DNA of 5,188 bases from Brachyspira catarrhinii (GTDB lineage Bacteria; Spirochaetota; Brachyspiria; Brachyspirales; Brachyspiraceae), in assembly GCF_005518285.1 (NCBI RefSeq), contig NZ_SJDU01000156.1, forward strand, positions 1-5,188, written 5' to 3'. The notes under the pieces were generated by a model. The model ran no database searches, was not told the origin of the DNA, and saw only the letters and a list, made by a program, of their open reading frames with translations. Shown piece after piece: positions 1 to 5,188 of this stretch. Positions within the stretch are counted from its first letter, which is position 1. Every line of letters begins with the position of its first letter. A program made the translations under genes and the position numbers.

Positions 1-1714
1 GAATTATGCCTCCCTCTTTTGTAAGTCTCCCTCCCTTTTTTGTAAGTCTCGCTTCAATCCATCTTATATATTCGTCTTTTTTATAATCTATAACGGAGTT
101 TAAAGACACGAGTTGATTTTTTAATCTCTCCAAATAAGCGTTTGACATTTGAGCGATTTCCTCGTAGTCAAAATTATTTTCTATCGCTATATCGAAAAAT
201 TTTTTATATAATCTGTCGCATAGATTAACCAAAGAGCTGATTATTATAACGATTTCTCTTACATGTTTTAATCCTTCGTTTTGCCAATGTTTAGAGCCGA
301 CAATTTCGGGGCTTATTCTAAATTTATATCCCAAACCTTCTTTAGTTTTAATATTTTTATGGCAGTAGGTTATAAATTGTTTTGAAGATTCGTCAACGAT
401 ATTTCTTACTCTATTCGTTATATCATGAGCTTGATTTATAAGTTCTATTATTTCTTTATAATCGTCATTTTGAATAACAGATTTTTTTTCGTTTACCATA
501 TTCTTAATGCTTTCTATGACTCCGAGTCTTTTATTTTTTTTCATTCTTGAAATATAAAATAAAGCCTTTAATATTCCGTTTTTACTTCCTTCGTTTCCAA
601 AATAACTCGAAGCCGAATTTTCAAAATTATGAGCTTCGTCAATTATAACTTTCGTATATCTCGGAAGCAAACTATATCTTCCCGCTGTTTCGGCATATAA
701 AGACAAATCGGCGCATAATATATGATGATTTACGATTAAAAGTTGAGACGCGTTTAATTGTTTTCGCATTTTATAAAAATAGCAATCTTCCAAATATTCG
801 CATTTTCTGTGAGTGCAAGTGTCCGTATCGCAGCAAACCATTTCCCATAATTCGCTTTTGGGTTTATATCCCAAATCCGTTATCGAGCCGTCTTTAGTTA
901 TATTGAGCCAATTATCTATACTTTCAAAAAAATTTATCTGTTCGTCAAAATCCAATTTGTCTATATCGTTTAATCCGTCTTTCACTTTTTTTATGCATAC
1001 ATAATTATTTCTTCCTTTAACCAAAGCGTATTTTACGGTTGGAGCGATTGTGTCGATTATAGAAGGCAAATCTTTTGAAATAATTTGTTCTTGCAAATTA
1101 ATCGTATTAGTCGAAACTACGATTCTCGTTTTATTTTCTTTAAGCCATAATAGAGCGGGAATTAAATACGCGAAAGATTTACCGATTCCCGTTCCCGCTT
1201 CAGATATTAAATGTTTATTATTATTAAACGCTTCAATAGTCGCTTCTACAAGTTCCGTTTGTTCCTGTCTGTATTCGTATTTTTTTAACAGTTTGCTTAA
1301 AAGTCCGTTTTCGGTAAACATATACAATGCTTCGGGAGAGTTTATAGTTTTTGTGTCTTCCGATTTTATTGGACGAACGACTTCGTAATAATCGTCAACA
1401 TCGTTATTTACTATATAAAAACCGACTCCAGCGTTGTTTCCAAGTTCGCTTGCAATCATCAAATCCGCTCTCGAAGGCGTTAATTGTCCCGATGGATGAT
1501 TATGAATAACGGCGTCAAATTCCAAAGACAGAGATATAATCGCTGGGACGGAATCTTTATTTCCCCTCGCCATAACTTCTATATGGTCCAATATTCCAAA
1601 AGCGTTGAAATTTATTCCAAAATATACTTCGTTGCCGTAGGATTCGACTATCGATTTTCTCATAAAATTGACGGCTTCTACCGAAAATATATCGTTTAAT
1701 TCTTTATCGTTCAT
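1..1714 (-). CDS. JAB/RadC-like domain fused to DinG-family Fe-S DNA helicase (partial, C-terminus off the left edge)
   Basis: The frame is open from the ATG at 1714 to the window edge with no stop: 571 codons visible, C-terminus missing. Residues about 25-115 form a RadC/JAB metalloprotease-like domain with a complete JAMM signature: E29, H71-x-H73 in HNHPSG, then S81-x-x-D84. From about residue 145 it is a superfamily 2 DinG/XPD-type helicase: Q-motif-like YRQEQ (148-152), Walker A EAGTGIGKS (172-180), motif Ia around 201-210, VNHHIL (328-333) and the DEAH box D359-H362. Four cysteines, C240, C300, C305 and C311, fit the DinG iron-sulfur cluster; the last three have the 5- and 6-residue spacing I recall for E. 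coli DinG. Known relatives are ATP-dependent 5'-3' helicases that unwind D-loops, R-loops and forked DNA. The second helicase domain should lie outside the window. It has its own promoter and no clear Shine-Dalgarno. What the JAB domain acts on is unknown; DNA repair is inferred. The fusion itself is seen directly. Confidence 0.93.
   Translation of the reverse strand, partial: MNDKELNDIFSVEAVNFMRKSIVESYGNEVYFGINFNAFGILDHIEVMARGNKDSVPAIISLSLEFDAVIHNHPSGQLTPSRADLMIASELGNNAGVGFYIVNNDVDDYYEVVRPIKSEDTKTINSPEALYMFTENGLLSKLLKKYEYRQEQTELVEATIEAFNNNKHLISEAGTGIGKSFAYLIPALLWLKENKTRIVVSTNTINLQEQIISKDLPSIIDTIAPTVKYALVKGRNNYVCIKKVKDGLNDIDKLDFDEQINFFESIDNWLNITKDGSITDLGYKPKSELWEMVCCDTDTCTHRKCEYLEDCYFYKMRKQLNASQLLIVNHHILCADLSLYAETAGRYSLLPRYTKVIIDEAHNFENSASSYFGNEGSKNGILKALFYISRMKKNKRLGVIESIKNMVNEKKSVIQNDDYKEIIELINQAHDITNRVRNIVDESSKQFITYCHKNIKTKEGLGYKFRISPEIVGSKHWQNEGLKHVREIVIIISSLVNLCDRLYKKFFDIAIENNFDYEEIAQMSNAYLERLKNQLVSLNSVIDYKKDEYIRWIEARLTKKGGRLTKEGGII
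8..49. repeat. In-frame 21-bp tandem duplication inside the helicase gene
   Basis: Two adjacent 21-bp units, 8-28 and 29-49, agree at 19 of 21 positions. On the coding (minus) strand they encode RLTKKGG (residues 556-562) followed by RLTKEGG (563-569), so the frame is kept and seven residues are doubled. They follow a YIRWIEA stretch, which in DinG proteins precedes the variable linker before the second helicase domain, so the extra residues probably sit in a tolerant loop. There are only two copies, and the sequence left of base 8 does not continue the pattern. Confidence 0.85.
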
Positions 1715-1720
1715 TATTAA

Positions 1721-1749
1721 AATATAGTATATATTAAAGTCTTTGTCAA
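1721..1749 (-). promoter_or_regulatory. Sigma70-type promoter for the JAB-DinG gene
   Basis: On the minus strand a perfect TTGACA (1744-1749) is followed by a 17-bp spacer and TATATT (1721-1726, five of six consensus bases). The start codon at 1714 begins seven bases after the -10 box, so transcription should begin at or within a base or two of the ATG. This would leave essentially no 5' leader. Chance matches are commoner in AT-rich DNA, but a perfect -35 with ideal spacing is a good match. Confidence 0.65.
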
Positions 1750-1766
1750 ACTTAATATTATTTATA

Positions 1767-1794
1767 TTTACATTTTTAAGGTTTAAAATATAAT
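1767..1794 (+). promoter_or_regulatory. Sigma70-type promoter for the radical SAM gene
   Basis: TTTACA (1767-1772, five of six consensus bases), a 16-bp spacer and a perfect TATAAT (1789-1794) point toward the gene starting at 1846. Transcription would start near 1801, giving a leader of about 45 nt. The two -35 boxes of this divergent pair are only 17 bp apart (1749 to 1767), so one regulator could affect both genes. No clear operator palindrome lies between them. Confidence 0.65.
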
Positions 1795-1845
1795 TAGTTT
1801 TTAATATTTTAATTTAAAAAATTAGAAAAATTTAAGGCGTAAATT

Positions 1846-3303
1846 ATGAATAAAATAAATAAAATATATATAGGCTATCCTCCTTTTGAAAGCGATAGAG
1901 GAGTGGCTTTACTTTCTCAAAACAGACAGTTTCAATGGTTCAAAAGCCCTACTTATATTTATCCCGTAGTTCCCGCGACCGCGGCTACAATGATAAAAAA
2001 CGCGGGCTATGAAGTCGCTTTTATTGACGCGATTGCAAGAAATATGAATTCTTATCAATGGTATCAATATTTGGACGAAAACACTCCCGATTTATTATTT
2101 TTTGAAGTGAAAACTCCCGTGATATATAAGGCTTGGAAAATAGCGAACACTCTTAAAGAAAAATATCCTAAAACTATAGTCGTTATCGGAGGAGACCATA
2201 TTACGGCAATGCCCGAAGAGACGATGCAAAACTGCAAAGTCGATTATTTATTATGCGGAGGAGATTACGATTTTCTTTTGCTCAATTTGATAGAATATCT
2301 TAACGGGAAAGGCGAATTGGAAAAAGGAATATATTATAGAGAAAACGGAATTATAAAAAATACGGGAATGTTCGAGTTGCGGCATGATTTGAAAACTTTG
2401 CCTTTTATTGACAGAGATTTAACCGATTGGAAAAGATACGCTTACGATAACGGAAATTTCAAACGAATACCTGGAACTTATATAATGGCGGGAAGAGACT
2501 GCTGGCATCATCGCTGCACTTTCTGTTCTTGGACGGGAATATATACAAATTTCAGAGTGCGGACTGCGGAAAATGTGGTTGACGAGATAGAATTTTTATA
2601 CAATAAATACAATATAAAAGAGATAATGGACGATACGGGATGTTTTCCGATAAAGAAATGGCTAAACGATTTTTGCAATATTATGATTGAAAGAAAATTA
2701 AATAAAAAAGTAAATTTGGATTGCAATATGCGTTTCGGTTCGGTAAACGAAGAAGAATACAGATTAATGAAAAAAGCGGGATTTAGATTTTTATTATTCG
2801 GATTGGAATCGGCAAGTCAAAACACATTGGACAAATTAAAGAAAGGAAATAAAGCGGAAGAAATATTGCCGTCTTGCAAAGCAGCCGCCGAAGCTGGACT
2901 CTCTCCTCATATAACCGTTATGTTGGGCTATCCTTGGGAAACGGAAGAAGATATTGAAAAAACCTACGAGCTTACGAAAAAACTTCTTCTTAAAGGCTAC
3001 GCGAAAACCATGCAGGCTACGATAATAATTCCTTACCCAGGAACTGAATTATTCAATCAATGCAAAGCGGATAATTTGCTTCTCACAGAAAATTGGGAAG
3101 ATTACGATATGCGTCAAGCTATAATGAAAACGGAAGTTGGAGAGCAAAAAATAAAAGAATGGATACAAAAACTTTATAATTTGAGTTTTACTCCGAGATT
3201 TTTAGCTCATAAAATTTTATCCATAAGAGATTTGGACGATATTAAATACTATTTGCGAGCCTTCAAAAAAGTTTCAAAAGGACATTTGAAAGACTTCGCT
3301 TAA
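1846..3303 (+). CDS. B12-binding-domain radical SAM protein, substrate unknown
   Basis: This 485-residue cytoplasmic protein has the usual architecture of cobalamin-type (class B, BchE-like) radical SAM enzymes. An N-terminal Rossmann-like B12-binding domain spans about 1-185 (VVPATAATMIKNAGYEV at 41-57, IGGDHITAMPEE at 114-125, LLCGGDYDF at 135-143). A radical SAM barrel spans about 205-430. The cluster cysteines are C219, C224 and C227 in CWHHRCTFCSW, spaced Cx4Cx2C rather than Cx3Cx2C. Other barrel landmarks are MDDTGCF (261-267), FGLESAS (318-324) and GYPWETEEDI (361-370), the last two typical of BchE-like members. Family members reductively cleave S-adenosylmethionine and methylate or rearrange lipids, tetrapyrroles, antibiotics or peptides. 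The ATG has a modest AAGG Shine-Dalgarno (1834-1837) eight bases upstream. The gene stands alone behind its own promoter, so neighbours give no clue to the substrate. Family assignment is firm; the reaction is not known, and cobalamin binding is inferred from the fold. Confidence 0.9.
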   Translation: MNKINKIYIGYPPFESDRGVALLSQNRQFQWFKSPTYIYPVVPATAATMIKNAGYEVAFIDAIARNMNSYQWYQYLDENTPDLLFFEVKTPVIYKAWKIANTLKEKYPKTIVVIGGDHITAMPEETMQNCKVDYLLCGGDYDFLLLNLIEYLNGKGELEKGIYYRENGIIKNTGMFELRHDLKTLPFIDRDLTDWKRYAYDNGNFKRIPGTYIMAGRDCWHHRCTFCSWTGIYTNFRVRTAENVVDEIEFLYNKYNIKEIMDDTGCFPIKKWLNDFCNIMIERKLNKKVNLDCNMRFGSVNEEEYRLMKKAGFRFLLFGLESASQNTLDKLKKGNKAEEILPSCKAAAEAGLSPHITVMLGYPWETEEDIEKTYELTKKLLLKGYAKTMQATIIIPYPGTELFNQCKADNLLLTENWEDYDMRQAIMKTEVGEQKIKEWIQKLYNLSFTPRFLAHKILSIRDLDDIKYYLRAFKKVSKGHLKDFA

Positions 3304-3322
3304 ATGCGTATTTTGAAACTTT
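3268..3322. repeat. 12-bp inverted repeat across the end of the radical SAM gene
   Basis: AAAGTTTCAAAA (3268-3279) and its exact reverse complement TTTTGAAACTTT (3311-3322) flank a 31-nt loop containing the stop codon at 3301-3303. A second, competing hairpin with 7-bp arms (TTTCAAA 3272-3278, TTTGAAA 3285-3291) uses the same left arm. The stems hold only two G/C pairs or fewer and no T-run follows, so this is not a convincing intrinsic terminator. No better terminator candidate exists in the 36-bp gap between the two convergent genes. Confidence 0.4.
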
Positions 3323-3339
3323 ATTTGAATTATTTTGAA

Positions 3340-4320
3340 TTAATTTCTGCCGTCAATTAAACCTTTAACATGCTTCACTATATCGAATCCTGCATTCAAG
3401 GCTTTCGCTATAGAACCGCCCGATTTATAAAGTATGTCTCCCGCTATATATAAATTATCAACCGAACTTTCATGAATTCCTCTTACTATTGGAACTCCGC
3501 TTTCGTCCAAATCTATAGAGCATTTTTTTAAGAAATCTATAGGAGCCACTCCGCCGAGCGCGTAAATAACTCTGTCGAATATGTCGCTTGTTTCGTCCGC
3601 AAAGTTGACCAAAACTTTTCCGCCTTCGTCCGCTATCGATTTTATATCGACTCCCAATTTTGCCTTTACTTTTCCGCTTGAAATATCTTCTTTTATAGTT
3701 TCCAAATTCTTTTCGTTTGGACGAGTGAATTCGCTTTTTCTATAATTTATCGTTACATCGTTGTCTTTTCCCAAAAGATAAGCGTATTCTACCGCTGAAT
3801 TTCCTCCTCCGACTACAAGAACTTTTTCGTTTTCTTTGCATTTATAAATATTGAAATTGACTACAGCGTTTAAACTTGGCGGAATCGGATAATCGGGTTT
3901 GTTGGGTCTGCCCATTTTTCCGATTGATACGACTACATATTTTGAAACATATTTGTCGTTATTTACCGTCAATACTTCAAAATATTCTCCGTTTTTCTTG
4001 ATTGATTCGACTTCCGTATTAAAGAAAGCGTCAATATAATTTCCAAATACGCATTCGCTAAACAAATCCAAAACATCGCCTTTTGTCGCCGTTTCAAATT
4101 TTATATTTCCGCTCAAGTCGATTCTCTCGCCTTTATAATCTTTGTCGACTCTCTTATCGTCTTTATAAAATTTTCTTATCGTTGTGGAATGATTGTCTCC
4201 TTTTTCAAGCAGAAGAACTTTTTTCATTTGAAGAATAGCCGCTTCAACGGACGCCGCTATTCCCGCAGGTCCCGCTCCGACTATGATTAAATCGTATTCG
4301 TTTTCTAATTTATTTTCCAT
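3340..4320 (-). CDS. FAD/NAD(P)-dependent oxidoreductase, thioredoxin-reductase-like without CxxC (FqrB/TrxR2-like)
   Basis: This 326-residue soluble flavoprotein has two dinucleotide-binding folds. The FAD fold opens with IIVGAGPAGIAAS (12-24). A second GGGNSAVEYA motif (171-180) binds the pyridine nucleotide and is followed by YRK (193-195), basic residues suited to the 2'-phosphate of NADPH. A C-terminal YIAGDIL (290-296) closes the FAD site. The only cysteines are C90, C161 and C267, so the redox-active CxxC of true thioredoxin reductases is absent. From memory, the FYKDDKRVDKDYKG stretch (51-64), the IGKMGRPNKP stretch and overall length resemble Helicobacter pylori HP1164 (FqrB, earlier TrxR2). 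That enzyme passes electrons between flavodoxin and NADP and couples pyruvate:ferredoxin oxidoreductase to NADPH production. A similar ferredoxin or flavodoxin-NADP reductase role is inferred here. YpdA-type bacillithiol disulfide reductase is the main alternative. It has its own promoter and a strong Shine-Dalgarno. Confidence 0.88.
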   Translation of the reverse strand: MENKLENEYDLIIVGAGPAGIAASVEAAILQMKKVLLLEKGDNHSTTIRKFYKDDKRVDKDYKGERIDLSGNIKFETATKGDVLDLFSECVFGNYIDAFFNTEVESIKKNGEYFEVLTVNNDKYVSKYVVVSIGKMGRPNKPDYPIPPSLNAVVNFNIYKCKENEKVLVVGGGNSAVEYAYLLGKDNDVTINYRKSEFTRPNEKNLETIKEDISSGKVKAKLGVDIKSIADEGGKVLVNFADETSDIFDRVIYALGGVAPIDFLKKCSIDLDESGVPIVRGIHESSVDNLYIAGDILYKSGGSIAKALNAGFDIVKHVKGLIDGRN

Positions 4321-4330
4321 TTTAATTATT

Positions 4331-4336
4331 CTCCTT
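4331..4336 (-). promoter_or_regulatory. Strong Shine-Dalgarno of the oxidoreductase gene
   Basis: AAGGAG on the minus strand ends ten bases before the ATG at 4318-4320. It is the best ribosome-binding site in the window and supports this start over downstream methionines. Confidence 0.8.
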
Positions 4337-4367
4337 AATTTTTAATTTAAATTTAATAATAAAATTA

Positions 4368-4395
4368 ATTATAATTACAATTTTTGATTTATCAA
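4368..4395 (-). promoter_or_regulatory. Sigma70-type promoter for the oxidoreductase gene
   Basis: On the minus strand, TTGATA (4390-4395, five of six consensus bases), a 16-bp spacer and a perfect TATAAT (4368-4373) lie in the 92-bp gap after gyrB. The predicted transcript starts near 4361 with a leader of about 40 nt. The oxidoreductase can therefore be transcribed independently of gyrB, although no strong terminator follows gyrB and readthrough remains possible. The -10 box sits inside the perfect palindrome TAATTATAATTA (4366-4377). The -35 box overlaps the imperfect palindrome TTGATTTATCAA (4384-4395). Confidence 0.65.
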
Positions 4396-4412
4396 TCTAA
4401 AATATTTTTTAA

Positions 4413-5188
<776 letters not shown>

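Noticed and set aside
813..1699. Three plus-strand open frames (813-1004, 1050-1388 and 1484-1699)
   Set aside because: They lie entirely inside the minus-strand JAB-DinG gene, whose reading frame carries all expected motifs. The peptides have no recognisable domain, and the frame starting at 1484 is simply the same codon register read backwards.
1715..1845. Small gene, RNA gene or riboswitch in the divergent intergenic region
   Set aside because: The 131 bp are nearly all A/T, with two promoters and a leader of about 45 nt. There is no stable stem, no conserved cobalamin-riboswitch element and no coding frame.
2508..2726. A 72-codon minus-strand open frame
   Set aside because: It is antisense to the radical SAM barrel, directly over the conserved cluster motif, and has no domain or ribosome-binding site.
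4384..4395. FNR-type operator in TTGATTTATCAA
   Set aside because: FNR sites have the TTGAT and ATCAA halves separated by four bases; here they are two bases apart, so the dimer spacing is wrong.
4396..4412. Intrinsic terminator just after gyrB
   Set aside because: The only symmetry is an AAAATATTTT palindrome with no G-C pairs and no separate T-run, so no terminator can be supported.

Overview
The window is AT-rich (roughly one third G+C by eye) bacterial chromosome with long, well-packed genes and AT-rich intergenic gaps. Four protein-coding genes account for almost all of it. Two of them run off the edges: a DinG-type helicase off the left and gyrB off the right. Base composition, codon choice (AAA, ATA, TTT, TTA) and gene types suggest a host-associated anaerobe, most plausibly a spirochaete such as Brachyspira. 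That assignment is inference; no rRNA or taxon-specific marker is present.

Layout. (1) Bases 1-1714, minus strand: a large open frame without a stop, 571 codons visible. It encodes a RadC/JAB-type metalloprotease-like domain fused to the front of an iron-sulfur DinG/XPD-family helicase. It is interrupted at the window edge before the second helicase domain. A 21-bp tandem duplication lies in frame near the edge. (2) Bases 1715-1845: a divergent promoter region with one good sigma70-type promoter on each strand. The helicase promoter sits so close to the ATG that the mRNA may be leaderless. (3) Bases 1846-3303, plus strand: a cobalamin-binding-type radical SAM enzyme with an unusual Cx4Cx2C cluster motif. 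(4) Bases 3340-4320, minus strand: a two-dinucleotide-fold flavoprotein that looks like a thioredoxin reductase but has no CxxC, most like the Helicobacter FqrB/TrxR2 group. (5) Bases 4321-4412: its own promoter and a strong Shine-Dalgarno. (6) Bases 4413-5188, minus strand: the C-terminal 257 residues of DNA gyrase subunit B.

The genes do not form an obvious pathway. gyrB and the helicase are DNA-topology and repair genes. The flavoprotein is probably an NADPH-linked electron-transfer enzyme. The radical SAM enzyme is transcribed alone, convergent with the flavoprotein, so context does not reveal its substrate. No mobile element, CRISPR array, tRNA or rRNA was seen. The two observations most worth following are the JAMM-helicase fusion and the non-canonical radical SAM cysteine motif; neither amounts to a demonstrated new system.
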